Positions 1-12,665 of a DNA stretch of 64,000 nucleotides are shown piece by piece. Location of the stretch: the NCBI RefSeq assembly GCF_003711515.1, contig NW_021167091.1, positions 392,340-456,339 of the forward strand, given 5' to 3'. This stretch comes from Sodiomyces alkalinus F11. Its lineage: Eukaryota; Ascomycota; Sordariomycetes; Glomerellales; Plectosphaerellaceae. The notes under the pieces are model-generated. The model saw nothing but the letters and a program-made list of their open reading frames with translations, did not search any database and was not told the origin of the DNA. Position 1 is the first letter of the stretch. Every line of letters starts with the position of its first letter. The position numbers and the translations under genes were made by a program.

Positions 1-3000
1 GCTAATAGTCCGATAAGTCCCCCCTACTACTAAGAAGCAGCAATAACGTTTTATAGATATCTACTAGATATACGTGGCGGTAAAGGCCGCCGGTAACGCG
101 GGTATCGCTATTATAGGTATTCCCCCTTAGTGCTATGGCGGTTCTACGCTAATAAGTTATAGGCTAAGGAGCGCTTAGGGATAGCGTCCCGGTCTTTTAG
201 CTGGGCCCTAAACCGGGTATTACCTTCCGGTCACGGTCACGGCGCCACCGCGTCGGCAGAGGTATAGGAGTTATCTTATCAGATAAGGCGTTTAAAGGGT
301 AAGATAGACCTTATCCTAGAATATCTTATAAATAGCTCCCCCCCGGTCCCGCTACGGCTCCCTAGCGGTATTAGCTAACTAGCCTAATAGGGTCTTAAGT
401 ATATTAAGAGTAGTATTAATGCCTTTAAGGGAGGTAATAATAATAAGAGCTAATCGGTATTATAATAGTATCGCGTTAATACCGCTAAGGCCCCGGCTTA
501 TAGAGCCCCTATCCTAATACTTGATTAGTCGTTATACCACCTTATCCCCGATACGGTCCCCCTTTAGTATCGCGGGTGTCTTTGTAGGCCTTTATAACTT
601 CGAGGGCGAGGCGGAAGTCCTTAAGCCTCTTCCGTTATAGGAACCACCTTATAACTGCCCCGGCTTCCGTATCGTGGTCTAGTACGTCGTATAAATCCCC
701 TCTAATCGTGAGTAGTCTCCCTATAGCACCGAAGAGCTCTTTACGCTCTTCCTTAGTCACGTCCTAGTAGTAGAGCATTACGTGCTCCGTTATTTCTGCC
801 CTCCTATCACCGTAAGGGCACCGCGTAGTTAGGAATCCCGGTACCCTCGCTTTTACTAAAAAGGCTTATAGGCCTAGCTTTTCTAATCTGATTTAGGTAA
901 TTACGGCACTCTATAGCTTAAGGAGTCCTCTATATTTCCGGAGGGAGCGGTATATCGGGGGGCGGCTCGGTACCGCTACGGCGTAGGTATAGGGCCTCTA
1001 TGCCTTTACCCAGGTTTAACCCTATTCCCATATATGGGCTTTCCTCGGGGCCGCGTTCCCGACCTAAGTCGTTAGGGCGTTAAGTTAGGCTATCCACGCG
1101 AGGGCCGTGTGGGTCCTATAATACCGATTCATACCGCTAAGGCTCTCGCTACGGCGTATACCCCGGCTAATATCTTATCCTCGGTTCCCTCCTCTTATAT
1201 CCGGCGGACCTTCCGGGCACTTAGGCTTAAGAGGTATAGGTTAAGGGGGGGGATAAAGGTCTCTTTTTCGAGGACCCTAACCGGCGTGGCTTTATAGGCT
1301 CCGGCTACTAGTCGAAGGCACCGGTTCTATACCGTTATGAGTGCCGCTATAGGGCTATACTAAGGGCTAGCCCCTATCTTATATACAGTTAAGGTATGAT
1401 AAGCAATTACTAGTCGTATTACTACGAGGTATAGTCTTTTTACGTCTACGAAGCTATACCCCTACGCTACCGCGCTAAGCCTTAAGAGGGCGTATATTTA
1501 GGTGGTTAAGCGGCTTTTTACCTCTTTAATATTTTATCGGAAGTTAAGCTTCCTATTAAGCTAAACGCCTAGGAACTTTATCGCCTCTATTACCGGTACC
1601 GAAGTGGTACTAAGGGGGAGCGGGGCAGGTAAGGGTTAGCGTGACTTCGTAAAGGGGATATAAACACACTTAGCTGGTTTAAACTATAGTCCGCTCGTTA
1701 TCTCCTATTCTAGGTATATCCTTTACACGGCGGCGAGGCGTTACCGCGTCTATACCTCCGTTCTACCGAAGACGATAATATTTATATTATCGGTAAAACC
1801 TACTACTATCGTTTTAGGGACCCTTTCTAGCTTTTCGTATAGAGTGGAGATATAAAGAATAAAGAGGATAGGGGAGATCGGGGAGCCTTACGGTATACCC
1901 CCGTAAAGGTACCGCGGGGGGGCTATTGCGCTATTAAGTAATAGTTAGGCTATACGGTCCCGGAGGAAGCTACCGATTAGGGTATTAAGCTACCGGGGGT
2001 AGCCTTTCCTTTTAAGCACCTCGATAAGGCGGGAATAAGGGATAGTATCGAAGGCGCCTTTAATATCCAGTTAAAGTATTAAGGCGGTGCCGCTATAGGC
2101 CTAGCTCGCCCTTACGGCCTTTATAGTTCTCTATACTACTATCTCTATACTTCGCCCTATCCGGTTACCTATCTATCCCTTTAGGAGGAGCTAATACTCC
2201 TCCGCTATAGTCGCGATCCGGTTAGTAAGTATCCCCTTAAGGACCTTACCTATTATACTAAGGAGTAATATCGGTCGCTAGCCCTTTACTATCCCGTAAT
2301 CGGCTAGCGGCCAGCCTTCCTTCTTTAGGACTACTATAGTAACGTGGCGGCACCTCTTCGGGTAGTAGCTTGCTTTAAGGCACGCTATAAAGATAGCGCT
2401 AAGTCTTTAGTATAGGGGGAGTCTATATACTTTTAGGAGCCCTACTAGGAGTCCGTTAGGGCCTAATACCGCCTAGGGTTTTATTTTCTTAAGGCGCCCC
2501 TGTATATCCGCTACGGTAATATCTCGGCGGACGTCCTACCCCGGGGGGGATTCCGCACCTAAAGGCCTAAGGACGGTAAGGAGGGGGGGGAGAAGAACTT
2601 CCGGTTTAGGACCTCGGCCTTCTCTACGTGTATAGTTACCAGGTAAGCGCTATCGTCTTAGCGTAGTAGTAGCACTAATAGGGGGTCTAGTAATACGCCC
2701 CCTTTAGTTTATACCTATTTCTATAGCCGCTAAAGAAGGCTATCGTCCTTCCCGGTCGAGTAGAGTAGGTACCGTTAGTATATCCGCTTCGCTACCGCCA
2801 CGGCCTTATCCTCGCGCCTCTCCACTTTCTAGAACTCGTCCTATCGGTTCCGGGATTTGCTAGATATATATCTACGGTAAAGGCGCCTTACTTCCTAGGT
2901 AAAGGCGGTTAGCTCCACGTTTTACTAAGGGGTAGATAGGCGTTTAGGGGTACCCCTATAACGGCGCGGCGCGGCCTTATCGGCTATAGTTATAAGGTCT

Positions 3001-5453
3001 ACTATTAGGTTATCTAGTACTAAGTCGATATCTTCTAGTAATATAAAGGGGCTAGTCTATTATAGCCGCGTAGTAGTAAGCTAAGGGACCTATAAGGGGT
3101 TAAAGTCTTTCTAGACCTAATAGGGCCCGGTTAGGTCCCGCGGTAGTCTTGTCGCGGTGGTCGGCGACGCGTCCGTCTATATAAGGATTCGGACCGTTTA
3201 TAAGTAGTGGTTAGACCCGATAATAGTTTTATCCAGGCCGCTAAAGTTATAGCGGAGCCCTTACGTTACCTATATAAAGTCGATAATGCTAGCACGCCGG
3301 CCCGGGTAGTGCTATATAGTTATTCCGGGGGGGGTTACTAGGTTAAGGTTCTACCGGGTTATAAGGGTAAGCAGGGTATTGGCTTAGGGGTAGTACCGCG
3401 GTGGCTATAATTATAGATGATAGTATAAGTTAAAGTCCCCTATAAGGATATATCGGCCCTATAGCGGTACCGTGTCGAATATATCTTATAAGGGCGTATT
3501 CTAAGGGATCCTAGCCGACTAGTAGTTCTCTAAGTAGATCGACTGGATTATAAGAGTATCGTCTCCGGTCCCGAATATAGCCGTATAGGTATCGCAGTAG
3601 GCCCGCTATATCTATATATATAGCGGGTATCTTTTATAGATATATAAGAGGGCGTGGCCTCCTCTTTAGATTAGCCGGTATACCCCTTAGGAGGGGTATA
3701 TAGGGCTTTTCGTGAAGCAGTTAAGGCCGGGTTCCTGAATTACTATTATATTGTACTCGGCGCGGTACCGGAGCGGTAGCTCCCGCCGCGCCTAACTCCT
3801 CCCTATATTCTATAAAAGGATATAGATTTCTATTAATTAGAGGGCGGGGGGGGTTAAGATAACGTACCCGGTATAGCCGGAGTCTAGCTCTAGGGTTCCT
3901 ACTATGGTGCCTTATCGGCCCTATAGGGGACTATATAGGCGTTTATCGGGCCTAGTATCGGGAAGCCCTCCTATCCCCTAGTCTTTTTCGGGGGCCGACC
4001 CCTACCTTTACGGAGGGGTCGGTCCTAGTCCTAGGCGATAATAATCGGGGGAAAGATCTACGGCTACCGCGGGTATACCGCTTTAGTCTAACGGGTAATA
4101 TCATAGTCCCTAGCTCGGTACTTATACGCTTCCCGGGTCTTCTCGGCCTCTTTCTTTAGTAGTTAGTATAAATCGTCGAAAGTATCGTGGTCTCCGGTAT
4201 AAGCGGCGTAACGGCGGGGGCGCCCCGGCGCTATAGCTTCGTAATATCCTAGGCCTTAGGGGTACGCCGATTTAGGCTTAGCGTAATAGCGGTATACCCT
4301 CTCCGCTATAGGGTAGCCGTTTACTTAATAGCCGAAATACAGGCACTTATAGCACTTTAGGGGGCTAAGGTCGGGGTTATATAGTTTATAGATATAGCTG
4401 CCCCCCTTAAAAAGAAGGGTATTCCGGATAAGGCTCACTACCCCTTCCGCCGAAGCTAATTCGATAAGGAGGAGCGCTACCTTACCGGTACTATAGCGGG
4501 GTACCCGCTATTATACTTGGATAATTTTTACCTTAGGGTTTATATCCCGTAGGGATACTAGTAGGTCTTTTTCGGATAGGGCGTTAAGGACCTCCCGGGG
4601 GATAGCCTTAGCTAGCGCGGGGTAGGTGCGTGCGGCTAGGGTAACTCCTTTACTAAAGGCCTTCTTAATCTATGATTCCTTATAGGTAGCCTATTATTAT
4701 ACCCCTTCGGTAAAGGTAAGGTAGATATCTCCGCTTAGTAGCTTCCGTGTCGCTACAGTATCGTATTGGGTAATCGTGGCGTTTATAGCTTAGATAATCT
4801 CCTTTAGGGTCCTATCCTTAAGGGGCTAGTCTTCGGGGAGGGTTCCTTAGCAGATAATTAGTTCCCGGTAATACCTAGCGGGGATTACTTTAGGGGGTAT
4901 TAGGTCCCGCGGCGGTGCCGCTATAGGAGCCCGGGCTACGGTATTAGCCTAAGTCTTTTTCGTGCCGTTTATCCCTTTTCGGAGTTCCTCTCGGATAATA
5001 TAATAAACGGTAGCGTATAGGTACGCTAACGGTATCGTACCGGCGTCCTTATAGGTACTATATATCGTGAATTAGTTCCTTTATTAGCTCCACGACCTAG
5101 TTAATCGTGTTCCTATTAGCTAGTAAGGCCTAAATTTCTGCCTTAATCTTAGTTACTCTCGGTTCCGGGGGGCGCGATAGTCCCTTTTCGGTCTTATATC
5201 GGTTCCGCGCTATATCCTGCCACGGGCGGGGGGGGGAGAGCGCTTATACTACGAAAAGTGGGTCCGTTACGAATTCTGTATAGTTAAGGCCGGGGCGACG
5301 CTATCCCACGACTCTTCCGGCTATACCGTAGCGCCGGTATTACGGTGAGGCTATAATAATATCCCGGGAGGGAGGTAGTAGTTATGGTCTCTATCCCGAT
5401 AGTTGTATCGATTTTGCTCTTATTACGCGCCCGTGGTTAATAGGCGTGTCGAA
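1..5453 (-). mobile_element. LINE-A copy 1, RIP-inactivated, 3' end outside the window
   Basis: Degenerate non-LTR retrotransposon read on the minus strand, of a Tad1-like type with a gag-like ORF, an endonuclease and a reverse transcriptase. The gag-like part lies at about 4080-5350, with remnants of CCHC knuckles near 4330-4400. The endonuclease is at about 2900-4000: its GDFN motif is near 3440, and at 3204-3218 the expected SDH reads GSNHY. The reverse transcriptase shows GIP-stop-GSPIS at 1873-1899 and FTDN in place of FADD at 1786-1800. Nearly every stop sits where Gln (CAA/CAG) is expected. The 5' end, shared with the copies ending near 35860 and 61267, is at about 5453. By comparison with copy 6 roughly 1.2 kb of the 3' end is missing to the left. 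No RNase H domain was recognised. Tad1 is the best family guess, not proven here. Confidence 0.85.
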
Positions 5454-5476
5454 TAAGTTTTTTTCGATGGTCACTC

Positions 5477-6015
5477 TATAGCGTTATAAGAAGGAAAAAG
5501 GGAAAAAGAAAAAGACCTTATTTTATATTATTCATCTACTATTTTCGGGTATAGGCAGAGCCTTACCCTTCCTGCTTACCACCGGATATAAAAAGCACCC
5601 CCCCCCCCTAAAGGAGGCAGGAACGCCTACCTCGCCTTTTCTTTATTAACTAAATAAAAGGAATAATAGGTATAGCCCCGGGGATATAAGGAGGCCGGAG
5701 TTAGTATACCCCGGTCGCTATACGGCGGAGGCGCCGCGGTACCCTTTCGGCCCCCACCCCCTTACTAATATCCGGCCTAGGCTAACCCGAACTATAGCCT
5801 ACTACCCTTCCCGTTAGTTATTAGCCTAAAGGTATAATCCAGATATACAGATAGGGCGAACTGGGGCTATATCGACCCCGTAGCGGTATTACTCTAACTA
5901 AAGATACGTATAGAGGTTTTCCCCGGGATCCCGGGTTTTCCCCTTTATAACCACCCGTAAAGGACCGTATAATCTAAACTAGGCTCCTATAGATTAGATA
6001 GGATAGCGGAGCAAG

Positions 6016-6066
<51 letters not shown>
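5477..6066 (+). mobile_element. LINE-A 3'-terminal fragment, plus strand
   Basis: This stretch is the reverse complement of the 3' terminal region seen at about 16755-17290 and 46897-47251. It includes the GC-rich palindrome-like run CCCCGGGATCCCGGG at about 5920 and ends in a (TAA)n tail. It has the shape of a heavily 5'-truncated LINE-A insertion. It lies next to the 5' end of copy 1, head to head, with about 23 bp of unassigned DNA between them. Confidence 0.75.
6018..6066 (+). repeat. (TAA)n microsatellite, LINE-A tail
   Basis: About 16 TAA units end the plus-strand LINE-A 3' fragment. The same tract in reverse complement (ATT/TTA) starts the minus-strand copies at 16736 and 46841, so it is the 3' tail of the family rather than a chance microsatellite. 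Confidence 0.9.
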
Positions 6067-6068
<2 letters not shown>

Positions 6069-6200
6069 GCCTATATAAATATAGTAATAGATACCGCAGC
6101 GGTAGTATTATAGGACCCGGACCGGCCTAGATAGGTCTAAAAGGATTTTAACCCTTTATAGGTTCTTTAACTCGCCTCTATACAGCTATACTAACCCGGC
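6067..6200 (+). mobile_element. LINE-A copy 2, first segment (endonuclease part)
   Basis: Plus-strand endonuclease-domain sequence matching about 3040-3180 of copy 1 in reverse complement. It stops at a run GGCCCCCTT where LINE-B copy 1 begins, and the same element resumes at 13231 after CGCCCCCCTT. The two runs are a probable target-site duplication (TSD) of about 9-10 bp. The 5' part of this copy is missing: it starts directly after the (TAA)n tract. Confidence 0.75.
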
Positions 6201-7459
6201 CCCCTTTTTTTCTTTTTGTTTTCTTTTATTTATTACGCGTATATAGCCCTAAAGCTATAGCGCGGCGCCTATCGCCCTTGGGGCTAAGGACTGTTAGAAG
6301 CTAGGTATAGTATAATAAAGCGCGTAGTAGTAATAATAAAGGAAATCCTCTATAATAATCTGCCTAATAACCCTAATAGCTGAAAATAAACCAAAGTAAT
6401 AAAACTAGACTATAGTATCCGAGGTTTACGCCCTGTACTACTCCGCTATGACTATTTTAGTAGCTATAAGATAGGCCTGTAAGGCTTGTATTCCTCTTTT
6501 AGTACCGAATAATAGTGGTAGAGATAGTGGTAGGCCGGTTAGAGCTTCCCGCAGGGCTTCTTGTTCGTTTTTATAAAAAGGGCAGGAAAGAACAAGGTTT
6601 GTTGTATCCTGTATAGGGGAGCCGGGACAGAAATAGCGGTCGTCGGCGGAGTTTTAGGCCCTTTTGTAGTGGGTATTTAGGTAACCGAAACCGGTTTTTA
6701 ACTACGTTAAACCCGATTTTACCCACCTACGGCCTTATATTAGTAATGGCTTTCGGGAGAAAGGGAGGCCATCGCGGACTAAGCGTCTATAAAGGCGGCC
6801 TAACCTTACCGATTTACCTCTTTTTTCCGCTTCTTCTTCGTCGTTCTAAAGAGCCTTCTAGTCTTAAATTAAGGCATTATTAACCCGGCGTTTTAGATGG
6901 CTAAGGGTAACTAAACTAATAGAACTAGTAGTTTTTCTCGGGTTTAGTGCTCCTTTAGCTACTTTATCCGTTAGTGTATTCCCTTTTATCCCCATATACG
7001 AGGGGCAGTACTATATAGAAACCGAAGTGCTTAGTTATTTAAGGCGTAAGATAAGGACTTTAGCTTCTATAGCCTACTATTAGGTGCGCTAAAGCTTCTA
7101 AATAGCCGCCTATAAATCGCTGAAAATGTAGTACTCTAGGGGCCTAGGCGTCTACTCTAGGGCAGCGTGGAGGGCCTAAAGAATAGCGTATAATTCTGTG
7201 TCCGCGATTTCGGTAGCGGACCCTAGGTTAAAGCCTATAGCTTTATAGGGCCTTCCGGTCTTAGTCCACTATATTATAGCGGCTATAGCCTACGGGGGCC
7301 CTATAGAGGGCCTTATATAGTAGCCTAGAGATCCATCGGTATAGAAAATAACAGCCTATTCGCCTAGGTTTTATTATATTTCAGCGAGGGCTTTAAGGTA
7401 GGCTATTTTCTGATTAAGGGTTTTAGGGCCAGGGTTAGGGTTGGTAGCTAATATAGGCT

Positions 7460-7951
7460 TTTTCTTTTTCTTTTTTATTTAATACGTATATATAGCCCTA
7501 AAGCTATAGCATAAGGCTATTAAGGAGACTAACCCTATAACGAGTATCTAGTTATTTATATAACTTGTATATAAAAGTAAAGAATATACGAAGCAGACTT
7601 ATTAGTCCGGGACTTATCCTTAAGTGGTGGTGCGCGCTCCCTGTAGTTCCCTAGGCTCTAGGGCTTAATCGTAGTAAGTGTATAGGTACGCTTAATTACG
7701 CGTGATAGGGTATATACCCTCCCCCCCTAAGGAGGGTACGTACCGAGAGAGGCAGTGTGGTTCCACTTATCAGCGCGTCAGCTAATAAATATCTCCCCGA
7801 ATAAGCGTGGACCCCTATAACGTGCAGGAGCTCCGGGTAGGTCGCGCCGCGAATTAAAAAATTCGCACGCGCGATTAAGGGGAGTGGGATTCGAACCCAC
7901 GGCCTTACGCCGCCACTAGGCGTGTCTACTATCTACGCTATCCCCCTCTAT
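7460..7951 (-). mobile_element. tRNA-headed SINE with LINE-B-like 3' tail
   Basis: A 492-bp insertion in LINE-B copy 1, flanked by a perfect 8-bp duplication TATAGGCT (7452-7459 and 7952-7959); in LINE-B copy 2 the corresponding place is uninterrupted. Read on the minus strand it starts with a tRNA-like head (7947-7877) with a canonical B box, continues with an unrelated body of about 360 bp, and ends with about 40 bp matching the LINE-B 3' terminus (GCTATAGCTTTAGGGCTATA, then an A-rich tail). A Pol III head plus a tail borrowed from a resident LINE is the standard SINE design, in which the partner LINE's reverse transcriptase recognises the shared tail. RIP damage looks moderate. Confidence 0.85.
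7877..7947 (-). pseudogene. tRNA-like head of the SINE (not a functional tRNA)
   Basis: The 7-bp acceptor stem (AGGGGGA with TCCCCTT), D stem (GCGT with ACGC) and T arm (GTGGG, loop TTCGAAT, CCCAC) all form. The B box GGTTCGAATCC is canonical. The A box reads TAGCGTAGATAGT, with TG-to-TA changes from the consensus. The stretch between D and T arms is about 4 nt too short for a normal anticodon arm plus variable loop. It is therefore read as a SINE promoter head, not a working tRNA gene, and I do not assign an amino acid. Confidence 0.75.
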
Positions 7952-8987
7952 TATAGGCTAGTCTTTAAGGAAAAAGAGTCTTAGATCTGCTATAAGTTCC
8001 GAAGCCTATAAGGCCGCCTACCTAGCCAAAGGACCCTTGATATTCTAAGACTAATGTACTAGAGCCACTGTTTCTAGGCCTATCCTATAGAGCTGTGTAG
8101 TAGGCTATAAGTTCTAAAGAAGGGCGAGGTTTTCTTGATTTTCGTCCACTAGGCCCCTTTAGACGCTAGCGAGGAGCTAGCGTTTAATAGGGTAGTTCGG
8201 AAGGAACTTTAAGCTCCTAAAGGCATATAGCCTATTAGACCTAGTTAACCGAACCGCTACTAGGGGAATTACTGCTTCGAGCTCTAAAGACTATAAGGGG
8301 GCCCTCCTAAAAGCCTCTAAGGCCTTAAATAAAGCGCCGTACTATAGGCGTTCTAGGCGGTCTACTAGGTGCTTTTTTAGTGCTTTAGGGTCCTACTAAA
8401 GCTACGAGCTAAATTTTGTTAACAAGGTAATACAGGCTATATATAGCGGTCTTAGAGCCTTAAAGAAAGGCCCCTCTAGGAGCTAGTAAGCCTGTATAGC
8501 CTGTTTAGGGCCCCTAAAGCTAAGTTTAGACGTTTTTCGATATAGGGTTTAAAGGATAGCTTAGAATTAAACCAGACCCCTAGCCACCTAATAGCACCTA
8601 GTGTAGGTTTAATTAGGTACTCCCCTATAAGAATAGGGGCGTCTTTTAGAGAGCGTCTTTAATAAAAAAAGAAATAAGCTCTGTTTTTCAGTGGTTAAAA
8701 AGGACTTGGTTAACTTTTACTACGTCGAAAAGGGTGGCTACGGCTTTTTCTAGGGTTTTATAGTTTTTCCTAGTTAATATAGACGCTGTAGATAGCTGGA
8801 AACCTTCGATAGAGAATAGCTAAAGCCCCTGAAAATCCGCTCCCGCTATAACCTTCCTAATATAAATCAAGAATAGGATAGGAGAAACCGGAGAGCCTTA
8901 TAGAACCCCTATATTTAGGGGCGTAGGCTACTAAACCTGCCCCTCGAAGGCTAGTTGGATCCGCCTATTTTCTATTAAAGAGGCTAC

Positions 8988-9242
8988 TGTAACTGTGCAG
9001 GGACGTTCTAGCACTGGAACGTTAAAAAGGGGGGTTGATGATTGTTAATCTAAAGATAGATTAATAGATGAAAATCTAGATACAGGAAGATCGGATGAAA
9101 CGGTTCGTATATAATGCCGGATCGGTCACGTGCATCTATTTGACCCGATTGACCGGTTCGGTTCCCTGACCTGATTGGTCAGAAATTGTGCGGCCGGCCT
9201 AATTAGTCACCCTGACCCTAATAACCGATCTGCGCGGTTACA
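8988..9242. mobile_element. MITE-like element, not affected by RIP
   Basis: A 255-bp insertion inside the LINE-B copy 1 reverse transcriptase region, absent from copy 2. Ends are inverted repeats: TGTAACTGTGCAG on the left, and TGTAACCGCGCAG when the right end is reverse-complemented (2 mismatches in 13). CTAC flanks both sides (8984-8987 and 9243-9246). A 2-bp TA duplication, as made by Tc1/mariner/Fot1-type transposases, is an equally good reading. It holds no ORF. Unlike its host element it is rich in TG and CA steps, so it either arrived after RIP or was too short or unique to be recognised. Confidence 0.8.
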
Positions 9243-12200
9243 CTACCTATTTAACTAGGTTTAGGATTAGTTAGAGCTCTTAAAGGATTCTAAGTAGCTA
9301 GGGACGGGCGACGTGATTAAAGGCCCCTTTAATATCTAAAGATAGCGTGGAAATCATAGGAATCTAGCGTGATTTACGCTATTTCTTAATATAGTAAAGG
9401 AGGAGAAGGGCTATATCTATATCAGAGTATTATCTTCTACCGCCTATTTAACTAGGGTGTAAAAGGTCGTCGCGAGTATTAGCTAGAAAGCTTAGCCTAG
9501 CAGCTATAACCCTTTCGAGTACTTTACCTAGGCAGTTTAGAAGGGCTATAATCCTATAAGACTTAGGATCTAAATAGTCCGTCTTCCCTGGCTTTAGCAG
9601 AATAGCCCCGAGGGCTTTTGTCTAGTAAGTAGGGTAATGCCCTGCGGAAAAGAGCGCTGAGTAGGCATATAAAACAGACCCGGGGATAGCCTTATAGGCC
9701 TATTAGATCGGTTTTAAGCCTATCCTATCAGGTCCAGGGGCTTTCCATTTAGCGGCTCTAAAAATCGCGCGGTGTAGTTCTATAGCCTAAAGGCTAGGCC
9801 ACTTCCACGGCCTTCTAAGGCCCTTACTACGGGATCTAGTCAGGCTCTAGGGGCCGTTAGAAGGGTAAGAGGGGCCTAGGCCCTCTAAAGGGCCTATAGA
9901 TACAGGGGCTTTAGGGGCTTTAAGGGCGTTAGTGGCGGAGGAAGACGAAGAAGAAGAAGATGAAGAAGAAGAAGGTACTAGAAAAAGGGTATGAAGTAGG
10001 GCGTTATATTTATCTTCGAAGGTATAGGCCTTCTGCTTCGTAGGCGTTTAAATCGGTGGGACTTTCGCGTTAAGGCCGCTTTTCGTACAGGTATAGGCCT
10101 TAAAGATCTCTAGGCCTTCGGCGTAGGCTAGGAAGGCCTCCTAGTACTCGTTTTTTCCTATTTTCACTGCCCTATAGTAGGCGTTCCGAGCTTCTTTCTA
10201 GGAGGCTTCTAGACACGCTAGTCGGGTAGCCGAGGCCCCGTTCTTAGCTGTCTTTCGAAATACCCTAAACGCCCTACTAGCTGTTTTTCGTAGCGCTTTT
10301 AGGTCCTTCGTCCACCACGGTTTCGAACGCTCTACTACCTTTAAATTAGGCACTAAAGCCTTAAGCGCGAGGGTAATAGTATCCGAGAGGTAGTAGCCTA
10401 TAGAGTTCTAGTCTAAGGCGTCAATAGCCTATTAAAGCTACTAGTTAAGGCTAGGTTCTAGGCTCTTTAGGGTACTAGAAAAGAGGTCCTAGTCTATTAG
10501 CTTATAGTTATAAGCCGACGGGAGAGACCTATTTATAGGGCCTTGAGAGCCTAAAATAGTAGCCGAAAGGAGGATAGCGCGGTGTAGAGAGGTAGTGTTT
10601 TCGATATATTCCTAGTTATCGAAGCGGAGACGATCGAAGCCGGGCGTATAAAAGGCTAGGTCTATAACCGACTCTTAACGAAGATTAGACCTAAAAAAGG
10701 TCCTCCCATTCAGGTTAACTTCTTCAGAATCCACTAAGTAGGTAGCTCCGAGGCTACCTAACTAGTCTACTAGGGCCTAGGCCCTGATAGAAGCCTGGAT
10801 AGTAGCAGCTCCGTTCCACTACTAGTGGTTTCTGTTAAAGTCCTCTATAATAAGGGTAGGCTTAGGGACCTATAGACCCTAAAGCACTCGATCTTCGGTC
10901 CAGGGCCGGCTTCTAGGGCTTAAAAAGAAGGGAAAAGAAGAAGAAGTGGAAGAAGTAGAAGTGGAAGAAGTAGAAGGGGTAGGGCTAGGGGGCCACCCTT
11001 AGCCTATCGTTTCGGGGTCCTATTCTATCTAATTATAGACGTGTAGAATATAAAAGGTCTATAGATAATAAACCTCCATAATCTATATGTCTATATTGTT
11101 TAGACGGTTATCGCAGTGTGAAAATTCGATACTAGAGCCCTTTCTTATATAAGTAAGGACCCTAGGCTTAATAGGGAAAAACTGGGGTTTTTAGCATATA
11201 GGTATAACGGTATAGAAAGCAGGGTGGTTCCGAATAAAACACCCTTCTAGTTTCGAGACCTAGGCTGGTTCCTGAATAAGCACTATATTAGCCGAAGCTG
11301 TTAAAGCCTGTTCTAGGATAGCTTTTTACGCCGGGGCCTGTTTATCGATATTATATTAAGTAAACCGGATATCATTCGAACTAAAGGCCCTTTTGTTTAT
11401 AGAATTAGGGTCTTATAGCTCGACAGGCCTTATGGTCTTTACTAGAGGGGGGGTAATCTCCCTCGTAGCTATAGAACTTATAGGTCTTGTGCTCGTAGTC
11501 CCTGTATTCTTTACACTTATTATAGTAGTGGTATTCCTCCTTATAGCCTTTAACGGCATAGATAGGGCACGTAACTAGGCCTTTATATATCCCCCGGGTA
11601 TACCCGAATTTCTAGTAGTTAGAGCACTAGGTTCTAGGGGTTATAGGTCTATATTTATTAACCTTTAGCCGCTGGCCGGCTATATAATGCCCCTGCTTTA
11701 GACAGTACTTCTATTCTTTAGTGGAGGGCACAGAAATAACCACTATACTGTAAAACGCGTTTAGAGGCCCTAGCCACCGTGGCTTTTCTACTACCCTAAT
11801 AGGGTTAAAGGTGCCGATTTTAGTGGCTAGGTCCTGTAAACCTAAGCCTTATTATAGGCTCTAGTTTAGGGCCTTTTATGGTAGCTTAGAAGGGTCGGGT
11901 ATAGGGGTATCGTCACCCCTAGCCCTAAAGGCTCTAGAAGGCACCTGTTTAATAATAAGCTTAAACTAGTTGCCTATAGGCTAGGGGGGCTAGAGGGGGA
12001 GGTTTAGCTCTTTAAACCACTGGTTCTGCGAGTCTAGGAGCTGTTAAACGCTATATTTCAGCCCCGGGGTTAAAATAAGGTTCCCGTTAGTTAATAGGCT
12101 AATAGCCGTAACTATAGGGGTTTTTAAGGCCTTATTTAGCCTATTTCGGAGCTCGAGGAGATTATAGTCTTCCCGGGGAATCCGGGCCCCTGCCGTAGGT

Positions 12201-12665
12201 TAAAGGATAACCTAAGGGACTTTTTTAGAGTCTATTAGGAGGGGTGCCGGGGGTGGAGAGGTGGGGGTGGGGGCTAAGGGTGCTAAAGCGCCTAAAATAG
12301 CCGTCTAGGGTGCTACAGGGCCTTTTTGCCCCTTTAAAGCCTCACTATAGAGCGGTTTAGGCTATCCTATAAGCCTACGAACTGCCTAAGCTAGTTCGTT
12401 AACCATTTATTCGAGTATAGGAGCCTAGGGTCTCGGGGTTCCGTCGATAATAGATTTAAGCCCTACGGTTAGGGCCTTAATCTAAGGGGCAGGGTCGAGG
12501 GTATAGGCCTGTTAAAGCAGCTAAAGAGCCTGTTAGAGTAGTTCCTTAGCCTATGCCTTACTGGCCGAACTAGTCGACTTTTAGGGCTTAGCCGAGGTTT
12601 CTCTAGGGGCTTTATCTGTTGCAGGTGCCCTTTTATCCTATTTAGAGCCTAAAAGGCTCGGTCTT

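Noticed and set aside
7877..7947. Functional tRNA gene
   Set aside because: The region between D and T arms is too short for a normal anticodon arm, the A box is RIP-altered, and the unit has the SINE context and duplication.
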